Below are positions 56,843 to 64,000 of a stretch of 64,000 nt of DNA, piece by piece. The notes below the pieces were generated by a model. It was not told where the DNA came from. It ran no database searches and was given only the letters and a program-made list of their open reading frames with translations. Made by a program: the position numbers and the translations under genes. This DNA is from Chloroflexi bacterium 54-19. Lineage in GTDB: Bacteria > Chloroflexota > Chloroflexia > Chloroheliales > Chloroheliaceae. Every line of letters begins with the position of its first letter. Position 1 is the first letter of the stretch. The DNA lies in assembly GCA_001898225.1 (NCBI GenBank), contig MKTJ01000014.1, positions 1-64,000 of the forward strand, in the 5' to 3' direction.

Positions 56843-57216
56843 TTCTTGTTCTGATCCTTTCCTTCAAATGCCAGTTGGTTTAAAGTATTTTTTCTGGTGT
56901 TGGGCCTGGGTTTGACCGGGCTTACTGGCTTCTAACCTCCGGCATCTTAAAAGCTTCTTTTTTGGTTCCATCACCTAAAGTATGCCGCTAAAACCTCAAG
57001 GCAGGATGTGGAAAAGCTCAAGATTTCCTCAAGAAAGTTAAGATTTTCTTTGAAGAAGATATTAACCCGTTACAAGATATAAGAAAGGAAAAATGGGTAA
57101 AGGGGGGGAGAAGCCGGCGTTATTTCTAAAAACAAAATTGGGATACCTCCGAAGAACGCGGCGCAACTAATTTATTGGATTGGAGCCTGGGGTAAGGCTT
57201 TAACAATTCGTGGAAG

Positions 57217-57250
57217 TACTGTATTAATTTTTGAAGGTTACGGTATTTTT
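57217..57250 (+). promoter_or_regulatory. 22-bp-period direct repeats upstream of the AAA-LuxR gene
   Basis: TACTGTATT (57217-57225) and TACGGTATT (57239-57247) are exactly 22 bp apart, two helical turns, each followed by AT-rich bases. They lie about 45-75 bp above the -10. The same box, again in a 22-bp pair but on the opposite strand, lies just past the end of the gene (60281-60309). Probable binding site of the encoded regulator. Confidence 0.6.
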
Positions 57251-57290
57251 GCCTTGAAGCTGCACAAGAAGCAGAATCAGGCCATTTGAA

Positions 57291-57299
57291 TGATATAAT
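57291..57299 (+). promoter_or_regulatory. extended -10 promoter of the AAA-LuxR gene
   Basis: TGATATAAT is a TGnTATAAT extended -10. No good -35 lies 17 bp upstream, which fits both an extended -10 and an activator-dependent promoter. The start point would be near 57306, leaving a leader of about 33 nt before the TTG start. Confidence 0.55.
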
Positions 57300-57338
57300 A
57301 CTGCCAGTTTCCCCAACCTTTACACCAGGAGAAAGGCT

Positions 57339-60260
57339 TTGGCTGAACTTGCAGATAATTTCAACCTTGTAGGGCGCCAGCAGGAACAAACCGAGCTTGG
57401 TCAGATATTGGAAAGAGCACGCCGGGGCCAGGGTGGAATTGTCTTGCTGTCAGGTGAAGCCGGAGTAGGTAAAACCCGGCTGGCAGGTGATTGCCTGGCG
57501 CGGAGCGGGCTGCTTACTCTCTATGGCCTGACAAACGAGCTAACAACGCCTCCCTATGGACCAATCAGAGATATTTTGCGGGCCTATTTGCGGTTGCAGT
57601 CCGATGGCCTTGCAAAACTTGGGAAGCTATCGCGATTTTTGACCCTCCTTCTCCCGGAGCTTGGTTCACCTCCCGCCAATAGCGACCCCACCGCCCTTTT
57701 TGAGGCAATCACCAGCGCTTGTGAAGCTATCGGGCAGGATAGACCAACGGCTTTTTTCCTGGACGACTTGCAATGGGCCGATAATGCCACCCTTGAACTC
57801 TTACCCCGGCTGGCAACCTTTTTTGTCTCCAAGCCACTGTTGCTCATCGGTACTTACCGGAGTGATGAAATTCCTCGCGGTCATCCCCTGCGACGGTTAC
57901 GGAACGAATTACGCCGGGCCCGGTTACTCCAGGAAATCACAGTTGAACCCCTTACGCAGGAAGAAATAATTGACCTTGCCACCCGTCTCCTGGGCCAAAC
58001 CCCTGGCCCCGCCCTGGTAAGGGTACTTTACGAACGAACCGAAGGGTTGCCGTTATTCGTTGAGGAAATGGTCCAGGCTCTGAAAGCCTCCGGGCAGTTA
58101 GAAAACAGGTATTTGCAAGCCAGCCAACCGGAAATTGATCTCAAGCCTGGTGCAGAAATCCCACTACCCGTTACTTTAAGGGATGCGGTTCTGCTACAAC
58201 TGGACGGGCTTGATAAAGCGGCCCTGAAACTTTTAGAAATCGCCTCGGTAATCGGCCAGCAGTTTGACCTGAATTTACTAATTGAAATAGCTACCGGCGA
58301 AAATGGCCTTGATGAGCTTTTCGAACATAATTTGTTTGTGGAAAGCAAGAGCGGCAAGGCCAATTTCCGGCATGCCCTGACCCGTGAAGTGGTTTACCGG
58401 GAGATAACCTGGACGCAGCGGCGAAACTTGCACCGGCAGGTCGCTACCCGGTTAGAAGAAAGCGGAGCGCATCCTTCTACAATCGCGGGACACTGGTTGG
58501 CGGCCCAGGAGATTGAGCGGACCCTTGATAAACTTGCAATAGCAGCGGAGATGTCCGGTCAGGTCCATGCCTACCAGGATGCGGCAGTTACAGCTAAACA
58601 GGCCTTAAATTTATGGCCGGAAGGTTTTGATGAACTTAAAAGGTTGGCCCTGCTCAACCAACTGGGTCACTACGCCCAGTTAGGCGGTTCACTGGGTGAC
58701 GCCTCCCAGGCCTGGCGCGAGGCAGCCGATGGTTGGCGGCAACTGAATGAGTTTCGTAAGGGAGCGGAGGCTGAACGGAAACTGGCCGGAGTCTACGAGG
58801 TTCAGGGTTTATGGGAAAAGGCCCTGGCTGCCCGCACCTCGGCTGCGCAGGGCTTTGCCGAAAGCGGTTTACCGGCAGAAGCGGCCACCGACCGATTGGC
58901 CGCTGCCGCCCACCTGCGTTCTGCCGGTCACTTTCGCCCGGCCCTTGAACTACTAGAACAGGCCAGCCTCGAAGCGGACCAGGCCCGGCGCTGGGATTTA
59001 AAAGCCCGTATCATGGGTCTGGAAGGAAATGTTATTGCCAGGACAGGGCAGGCTGAAACCGGGGTTGACCTGGTGCGACAGGGCCTGGAACTGGCCCTCG
59101 AACATAACCTGACTGGTCCGGCGGCGGAGATTTACCAGCGCCTGGCCGATTCTCTTGAACATGGCGGCGAGTATTCCCAGGCCAAAGCCACCTATCTGGC
59201 CGCCTTTGATTTCTGCCAGGCTAATGCGATACCGGAGACAGCTCAAATTTGCATGGCCTGTCTGTCGGTTGTTTTATTCCAGACCGGTGAATGGGAAAAA
59301 ACAATAACTTTATGCCATAGTATCCAGGGCACCACGCAAACCACCTTGCATGCCAGAGCCGTTGCTAATCTCACCCTGGGGCTGGTAACAGTCCTGCGAG
59401 GCCAACCGAACCGGGCACGCGCTTTTTTAATTGAGGCAATGGGCCTGGCCCGCCGGATTGAACTGGTCGCGGTGGAAATGCTCTCCGAATGGGGGTTGGC
59501 AATGGTCGAGGAACAAAATGGGGCGGCGGAGGTGGCAGTCGAACATTACCTGTCCATTATGAACCGGTGGGGGGAAATCGAAGATCGGCATTATGTGATT
59601 ATGCCATTGCGCTGGGCTGCCACTTTTCTGGCCAATAATCGTAACGAAAAAGAAACCAGGGCCGTTGCTAATATCCTGGCAAAAATCGCCAGTGATACGG
59701 CCCAACCGGAGGCGCTCTCGGCCCTCACTCATGCCCTGGGTGAAATTGCCCTGCTTGATGGACAAAGTAACCAGGCCATTGAGTTATTCCGCCAATCCCT
59801 GGAACTACTGAGGGAAGTTGAGGAACCCTTTTTCTACGCCGTCACCCAGTACAGGACTGCCCTGACCCTTATTTCTACCGGCGAGGCCCAGAGAGGCTGC
59901 GAACACCTCTCAAGCGCTTATCAAACCATGCGGAGATTGGGGGCCCGGCCCTTCGCCAGTTTGATCGGTAACGAACTACGCCTGCACACCTCAGCCACAA
60001 AGACACCAAAAAGCACGAGTCCCCTTAAGGTGCCTTTGAAAGAGATTAGCAGTCGTACCGAGAAGGGGCTTCTTACCAACAGGCAATTGGAAATTCTCAA
60101 ATTTTTGGCCCTCGGCCAGACTACTCCTCAAATCGCCCAGACTCTATATCTTAGCCCGCGCACGGTTGAAATGCATATAGGGAACATTTTCACAACGCTC
60201 GATAGCCGCACCCGCGTTGAAGCCGTTCGTAAGGCCACCGAATTGGGTCTTCTAAATTAA
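57339..60260 (+). CDS. large AAA-ATPase LuxR-family regulator (MalT/LAL type)
   Basis: 973 aa from a TTG start with AGGAG at 57327-57331. The N-terminal ATPase (about 10-290) has Walker A SGEAGVGKT near 38-46 and FFLDDLQWADNATLELLPRL as Walker B region. The middle (about 390-880) is helical with TPR-like repeats. The C-terminal LuxR HTH (about 908-970) is LTNRQLEILKFLALGQTTPQ then SPRTVEMHIGNIFTTLDSRT. Such regulators are ATP-dependent activators switched by a ligand bound to the helical region. Repeat pairs on both sides of the gene are candidate targets, one upstream of itself and one toward the methyltransferase. The inducer is unknown. Confidence 0.92.
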   Translation: MAELADNFNLVGRQQEQTELGQILERARRGQGGIVLLSGEAGVGKTRLAGDCLARSGLLTLYGLTNELTTPPYGPIRDILRAYLRLQSDGLAKLGKLSRFLTLLLPELGSPPANSDPTALFEAITSACEAIGQDRPTAFFLDDLQWADNATLELLPRLATFFVSKPLLLIGTYRSDEIPRGHPLRRLRNELRRARLLQEITVEPLTQEEIIDLATRLLGQTPGPALVRVLYERTEGLPLFVEEMVQALKASGQLENRYLQASQPEIDLKPGAEIPLPVTLRDAVLLQLDGLDKAALKLLEIASVIGQQFDLNLLIEIATGENGLDELFEHNLFVESKSGKANFRHALTREVVYREITWTQRRNLHRQVATRLEESGAHPSTIAGHWLAAQEIERTLDKLAIAAEMSGQVHAYQDAAVTAKQALNLWPEGFDELKRLALLNQLGHYAQLGGSLGDASQAWREAADGWRQLNEFRKGAEAERKLAGVYEVQGLWEKALAARTSAAQGFAESGLPAEAATDRLAAAAHLRSAGHFRPALELLEQASLEADQARRWDLKARIMGLEGNVIARTGQAETGVDLVRQGLELALEHNLTGPAAEIYQRLADSLEHGGEYSQAKATYLAAFDFCQANAIPETAQICMACLSVVLFQTGEWEKTITLCHSIQGTTQTTLHARAVANLTLGLVTVLRGQPNRARAFLIEAMGLARRIELVAVEMLSEWGLAMVEEQNGAAEVAVEHYLSIMNRWGEIEDRHYVIMPLRWAATFLANNRNEKETRAVANILAKIASDTAQPEALSALTHALGEIALLDGQSNQAIELFRQSLELLREVEEPFFYAVTQYRTALTLISTGEAQRGCEHLSSAYQTMRRLGARPFASLIGNELRLHTSATKTPKSTSPLKVPLKEISSRTEKGLLTNRQLEILKFLALGQTTPQIAQTLYLSPRTVEMHIGNIFTTLDSRTRVEAVRKATELGLLN

Positions 60261-60562
60261 CTCCTTTTTATAATTAAAAATACCGTAATTTTCCTGAAAA
60301 AATACCGTAGTTTCCCGCATGGCAAATCCTTTACCCCAGGCTACAATTTGCCTGTACCCAATTTTCACCTGGTTCTTCTTTTCAAACCTACCTCAACCAG
60401 AACCTGGGCCGAAAAACTTCCAGACAACTTGATGATTTGCAGCCTTTTTAACTCATTCTAGTTCTAAAGCTTCGCCTGGACTTTTGGTCGAGAGAAAAGA
60501 AGTTGATCGTCGTACAGGTTTTAATATTTACCGTTTTCAAAATTTTAAGAAAGGGATAGAAA
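60261..60562. other. intergenic region after the AAA-LuxR gene
   Basis: 302 bp with no gene. Its left end carries the TACCGTA repeat pair listed separately. The right end is AT-rich before the methyltransferase, whose ribosome site is GAAAGGGATAG; no well-spaced promoter hexamers were found. Confidence 0.5.
60281..60309 (-). promoter_or_regulatory. 22-bp-period direct repeats downstream of the AAA-LuxR gene
   Basis: TACCGTA occurs at 60281-60287 and 60303-60309, each preceded by AAA(A)A. Read on the minus strand, this is TACGGTATTTTT twice with a 22-bp period, the same box and spacing as upstream of the regulator at 57217-57250 but inverted. It lies 254 bp before the methyltransferase start. 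Confidence 0.6.
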
Positions 60563-61387
60563 ATGACCCAAACAGTAGACGAAGTGCAAGTTCTTAAAAA
60601 CCGGGTCAAAGCCACCTGGATGGCCGGGGATTATGCCAAAATTGCTGTAATAATTCAATCACACGCCGAAGAATTTGTTGCCCGCTTAGCCCTTACACCT
60701 GGCACAAATGTCCTCGATGCCGCCTGTGGGACGGGCAATTTAAGCATTCCGGCGGCCCGGACCGGCGCACTTATTACCGCCCAGGACCTGGCGCCTAATC
60801 TGGTGGAGGTTGCCCGGCAGAGGGCCGCCGCCGAGGGACTTAACATTCATTTCGATAGCGGGGATGTTGAAGATTTGCCTTATGCCACCGGAACTTTCCA
60901 GGTTGTTATGAGTATGTACGGGATTATGTTTGCACCTCGCCCTGCCCCGGTTGCAGCCCAACTGCTACGAGTATGCGCCCCTGGTGGTCTGATAGCCCTG
61001 GCTAACTGGACTCCCAACGGCTTTATCGGGCAAATGCTCAAGGTTGTTTCCACTCATGTGCCGCCAGCGCCTGGAATGACCCCTCCTCCTCAATGGGGGG
61101 TGGAAGAGATTGTTCGAGAACGGTTGGGAGACGGTACGGCCTCCACCGAAATTAAATGTACACCACGGAAAGTGCAGTTTTTGTTACCCTTCAGCCCGGC
61201 CCAAACCGTCGACTATTTTATTCAATACTATGGTCCAACAAACCGGGCTTATGCCGCCTGTTCCCCTGAAAAGCAGGTAGCTTTGCGCCAGGATCTCGAA
61301 AACCTCTGGTCAAGTCACAATACCGCCAGGGATGGTACGACCGCTGTAGAGAGCGAATACCTTGAGGTAATCGCGAAACGGGTTTGA
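60563..61387 (+). CDS. class I SAM-dependent methyltransferase
   Basis: 274 aa. The Rossmann-type fold starts with motif I VLDAACGTGNLSIPAARTG (near 51-69), the acidic residue after beta-2 in ITAQDLAPNLVEVAR, then GDVEDLPYATGTFQVVMSMY and the post-motif APGGLIALANW. It is close in plan to UbiE/Methyltransf_11 small-molecule methylases. The substrate is not predictable. Cytoplasmic. It follows the AAA-LuxR gene by 302 bp that contain the inverted box pair, so it may be a target. The next gene, a decarboxylase, is 219 bp downstream. Confidence 0.9.
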   Translation: MTQTVDEVQVLKNRVKATWMAGDYAKIAVIIQSHAEEFVARLALTPGTNVLDAACGTGNLSIPAARTGALITAQDLAPNLVEVARQRAAAEGLNIHFDSGDVEDLPYATGTFQVVMSMYGIMFAPRPAPVAAQLLRVCAPGGLIALANWTPNGFIGQMLKVVSTHVPPAPGMTPPPQWGVEEIVRERLGDGTASTEIKCTPRKVQFLLPFSPAQTVDYFIQYYGPTNRAYAACSPEKQVALRQDLENLWSSHNTARDGTTAVESEYLEVIAKRV

Positions 61388-61606
61388 TGGTTTATAAATT
61401 CTAACCTGGCCACATAACAAGCAGGCACCGGGTTAACTCTTGCTAGCTTACTCAACGCGAGCCCAATTGTCAGGGACAGATGAGTAAACATGGCAGAGTT
61501 ACCCGGAGAACTGCACAACTAAAATAGACTTTTGAGCTGTCACAATCTGAAAAGGAAAGGTACCCATGCGGGGAAACCGACTTAAAAAGGGGAGAAAGAA
61601 AAATAC

Positions 61607-62968
61607 ATGAATGACCTACTGGTAAATGCCGCCGAACGGGCGGGTCATTACCTTGAAACAATCGGGGAGCGTGGTGTAGCTCCAACCGCCAACGCGTTAG
61701 CAGATTTAGACCGCTTTAATGAACCGCTACAAGACAGACCATGCGACCCGCAAACAGTGCTGGCAACGCTGGATGAAATTGGCTCCCCTGCCACAATGGG
61801 TGTAGCCGGACCACGGTTTTTCGGTTTTGTAATAGGAGGGTCTTTGCCGGTGGCCCTGGCCGCAAACTGGTTGGCCGGAGCCTGGGACCAGAATGCAGGT
61901 TTGTACGCAACTTCCCCGGTAGCCGCAAGATTGGAAGAGGTAGCCCTGGGCTGGTTGCTGGAAGCGTTGGGTTTGCCACCGGAAAGCGGGGCGGGCTTTG
62001 TGACCGGGGCCACAATGGCTAATTTTACCGCCCTGGCTGCCGCAAGACACGCCATTTTACAAAAAGTCGGGTGGGACGTTGAAGCAAACGGACTATTTGG
62101 TGCGCCACTTATCACTGTAATTGTAGGAGAAGAAGCCCATACAACCCTTTTTAAGGCGCTGGGTATGCTTGGCCTAGGTCGCAACCGGGTGGTTAAAGTA
62201 CCGGTAGATAGCCAGGGCCGGATGCTGGCGGAAAAAATACCGGCTATTTCAGGCCCTACTATTATCTGCGTCCAAGGCGGAAATGTAAACACCGGCGCAT
62301 TTGACCCGGTTGAGCAAATTTGCGAGAAAGCTCACGCCGCTGGGGCCTGGGTCCATGTCGATGGGGCATTCGGGCTGTGGGCGGCAGTTTCGCCTGGGCG
62401 TGCGCACCTTGTGGCCGGGGTTGAAAAGGCCGATTCCTGGGCCACCGATGCTCATAAATGGCTTAATGTCCCATACGATAGTGGCCTGGCCTTTTGCCGT
62501 GACCGGGAAGCCTTAAGGTCTGCAATGTCGGTCAGTGCGGCCTATTTACCGGAAGGCCAACGCCGTGAACCTTCAAACTTTACCCCGGAATTATCGAGAA
62601 GGGCAAGAGGAGTTGAGGTTTGGGCGGTCCTGAGGGCATTGGGCCGGGAAGGTCTGGCCGAACTCATCGAGCGTAACTGTCAGGCCGCAACCCGTTTTGC
62701 CGTAGGATTGAAGGAGGCCGGTTACGAAATATTGAATGAGGTAGTGTTGAACCAGGTGCTGGTTAAATTCGGGGATGCCGAAACCACCCTGCGAGTTATC
62801 AAAGTGATCCAGGAAGATGGCACTTGCTGGGCGGGTGGGACAGTCTGGCAGGGCCATACAGCCATGCGTATCAGCGTGTCATCCTGGGCTACCACCGAAA
62901 GTGACGTGGAATGCAGCCTGGAAGCAATCTTAAAAATAGCCTCAATGCTAAAGCAACCCCTTGTGTGA
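61607..62968 (+). CDS. PLP-dependent group II decarboxylase
   Basis: 453 aa; GGGGAGAAAG precedes the ATG. It has the aspartate aminotransferase fold of group II amino-acid decarboxylases: GFVTGATMANFTALAAARHA for phosphate binding, AWVHVDGAFGLWA with the PLP-pyridine Asp, and the Schiff-base Lys284 in DAHKWLNVPYDSG. Family members decarboxylate aromatic amino acids, glutamate, aspartate or diaminobutyrate; the substrate is not determined by visible motifs. Cytoplasmic. It may share control with the methyltransferase 219 bp upstream. Confidence 0.92.
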   Translation: MNDLLVNAAERAGHYLETIGERGVAPTANALADLDRFNEPLQDRPCDPQTVLATLDEIGSPATMGVAGPRFFGFVIGGSLPVALAANWLAGAWDQNAGLYATSPVAARLEEVALGWLLEALGLPPESGAGFVTGATMANFTALAAARHAILQKVGWDVEANGLFGAPLITVIVGEEAHTTLFKALGMLGLGRNRVVKVPVDSQGRMLAEKIPAISGPTIICVQGGNVNTGAFDPVEQICEKAHAAGAWVHVDGAFGLWAAVSPGRAHLVAGVEKADSWATDAHKWLNVPYDSGLAFCRDREALRSAMSVSAAYLPEGQRREPSNFTPELSRRARGVEVWAVLRALGREGLAELIERNCQAATRFAVGLKEAGYEILNEVVLNQVLVKFGDAETTLRVIKVIQEDGTCWAGGTVWQGHTAMRISVSSWATTESDVECSLEAILKIASMLKQPLV

Positions 62969-63020
62969 TTCTTCTATTCGTCTGAGGAAGCCTAAAGGGT
63001 TGTATTAAAATTTAGGACTC

Positions 63021-63140
63021 AATATAGTTGGTTGACTGAATTTCAAGATAAATAATGGTACAACCCTGGAATAATGGAAAAAGTGGCTTTGAAGCTATTA
63101 TTAAACCGCTTCTATTGAATTCAATCTTTCCAACTATATT
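63021..63140. repeat. 120-bp segment bounded by inverted repeats, possible MITE
   Basis: AATATAGTTGG (63021-63031) and CCAACTATATT (63130-63140) are perfect inverted ends; similarity continues loosely inward with GAATTTCAA against TTGAATTCAA. The interior has no open frame. No clear target-site duplication was seen, so it may be an ordinary long dyad between the convergent genes. Confidence 0.35.
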
Positions 63141-63248
63141 CGTCCAAATTAAAAATATTCGGAAAAGAATCTGTGGCAATTTGGGTTATTGTTATGAGAA
63201 AAATTTTTTCCTAAGGGCTTAATTTTCCCGGAATACACACAACACTGG

Positions 63249-64000
63249 CTAATAGATCACCGGGTTAAGGGGGCTATCAATTTCTTCGCCTATTTTGATA
63301 CCGGGACACCAGCTATCCCAATCATTTTGTTGGTTACGGTTCTCCGGGGCAGCCAGGCGGATATGTTTATCAATGTAAATGATAGTCATCACTTCTCTGG
63401 TACGTCCGGTAGTATTTCCCCGCGCGTGATGAAAGGTCCACCCCGAATGAAAACTGACCTCACCCAGGTCAAAGGGGCCTTCGTCTTCCTGCAAATTAGC
63501 TTTAGCCAGTTCGTCTCGCAGGACAACCTCGCTCTCATCGCTAATCTCAAGGTCACGGCCAATCTGCAACTTCTGGCTTCCCATGCTGAAAGCCAGCGGC
63601 CCCATTTCGAGTGGGGTTTTCTGAAGTGGTATCCAGACCGTGACGGATTTGTTGCTTGAAAGCGGCCAGTAATACTGGTCGGCATGCCAGGGGGTAATTC
63701 CACCGCTACCCTCCTTGTACAAAGCCTGGTCGTGATACAATCTGACGCCCTTGACTTCCATTAGTTCGGCGGCAATGCGGCCCAATCTCTTACCTAGTAC
63801 GAACCTTTTAACAATTTCGCTGTGTTGCCATAAATTTTCAATTTGCAAAAAAGCTTTCTGGTAAGTTGTCCGTTCTTCCATTGGCAAGTGTAGGGTATTC
63901 AGTTCGATAACTTTACCAGTTATTTCTTGCCGGTAAAATTCCAGGGTTTCCGCGTCCAGCACGTTCTTCAGTTTAATATAGCCAAACTCCTGATAATACT
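63249..64000 (-). CDS. phytanoyl-CoA dioxygenase (PhyH) family protein, 5' end outside the window
   Basis: At least 250 codons. The frame continues past the GTG at 63962 to the window edge with YYQEFGYIKLKNVLDAETL, a natural PhyH beginning, so the true start lies beyond 64000. Non-haem iron ligands are visible: HxD in WHADQYYWPL and the distal His in FHHARGNTTGRTREVM, with the Arg for 2-oxoglutarate just after. Family members hydroxylate small molecules or lipids using Fe(II), oxygen and 2-oxoglutarate. The substrate is unknown. It converges on the decarboxylase with 280 bp between. Confidence 0.88.
   Translation of the reverse strand, partial: YYQEFGYIKLKNVLDAETLEFYRQEITGKVIELNTLHLPMEERTTYQKAFLQIENLWQHSEIVKRFVLGKRLGRIAAELMEVKGVRLYHDQALYKEGSGGITPWHADQYYWPLSSNKSVTVWIPLQKTPLEMGPLAFSMGSQKLQIGRDLEISDESEVVLRDELAKANLQEDEGPFDLGEVSFHSGWTFHHARGNTTGRTREVMTIIYIDKHIRLAAPENRNQQNDWDSWCPGIKIGEEIDSPLNPVIY

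Larger units (their letters stand above)
56843..57338. other. divergent intergenic region, Met-rich secreted protein / AAA-LuxR regulator
   Basis: About 500 bp. It contains imperfect direct repeats CAAGATTTCCT (57019-57029) and TAAGATTTTCT (57039-57049), 20 bp apart, followed by AAGAA-type tails, a layout seen with OmpR-type binding sites. The TACGGTATT box pair and the extended -10 of the LuxR gene are given separately. A minus-strand open frame across 57126-57389 has no supporting features. Confidence 0.45.

Noticed and set aside
57126-57389. 87-codon minus-strand frame overlapping the start of the AAA-LuxR gene
   Set aside because: It covers the promoter, repeat boxes and first codons of a clear gene and shows no protein features.

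Overview
The window is a bacterial chromosome segment of medium GC content. Its protein families suggest a Chloroflexota member, possibly Ktedonobacteria-like. The pointers are an AfsR/SARP-type ATPase regulator, a MalT-like LuxR regulator, many stand-alone PAS/GAF kinases, DUF5107-TPR proteins, and a toxin N-terminus carrying an LNMQRTIGNRAV-type motif. There is no rRNA, tRNA or marker gene to settle this, so the placement is an inference. No CRISPR array, insertion sequence or phage gene was recognised.

Layout. (1) 1-3371: an ECF sigma / zinc-finger anti-sigma pair, divergent from a Tat-exported lipoprotein that fuses a calcineurin-like phosphoesterase to a Rieske 2Fe-2S domain. (2) 3438-5045: an SDR oxidoreductase divergent from a TetR repressor, with a 31-bp near-perfect operator between them. 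(3) 5122-11657: two sulfatases and a DUF5107-TPR protein, probably for carbohydrate or sulfate-ester use. (4) 11665-16956: a BTAD/NB-ARC/TPR (SARP-like) regulator divergent from a small unknown gene and an RSE-type ADP-ribosyltransferase toxin. An 11-bp-period direct repeat sits just upstream of the -10 of that promoter. (5) 17640-19805: GH36 alpha-galactosidase. (6) 20050-25523: complete histidine utilisation operon hutG-hutU-hutI-hutH, divergent from moeA. (7) 27280-38095: a signalling block, all on the minus strand. It holds CheB, a CheB-CheR-PAS protein interrupted by a frameshift, a PAS/GAF HisKA_3 kinase, two NarL-type regulators and a GAF histidine kinase. (8) 38750-46268: three glycosidases (GH31, GH2, GH38), likely glycan degradation. 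(9) 46520-56842: BlaI-type repressor, then a copper island: CsoR with twin operators, YHS protein, CopA with an extra extracytoplasmic C-terminal domain, CopZ, a second P1B ATPase with a CPD motif, a decayed DUF302 gene, and a secreted Met/Gly-rich protein. (10) 57339-62968: a large AAA-LuxR regulator flanked on both sides by 22-bp-period TACGGTATT boxes, a methyltransferase and a PLP-dependent decarboxylase. (11) 63249-64000: a phytanoyl-CoA dioxygenase-like gene running off the right edge.

How the genes fit together. The carbohydrate genes (sulfatases, DUF5107, GH36, GH31, GH2, GH38) and hut genes fit a heterotrophic soil or compost lifestyle. The copper island looks like a self-contained sensor, chaperone and two-pump module. 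The least ordinary parts are the Rieske-phosphoesterase fusion, the SARP-controlled ADP-ribosyltransferase, the CopA with a tethered outer domain, and the repeat pairs around the LuxR regulator. Domain calls come from reading motifs by eye; no database search was run.
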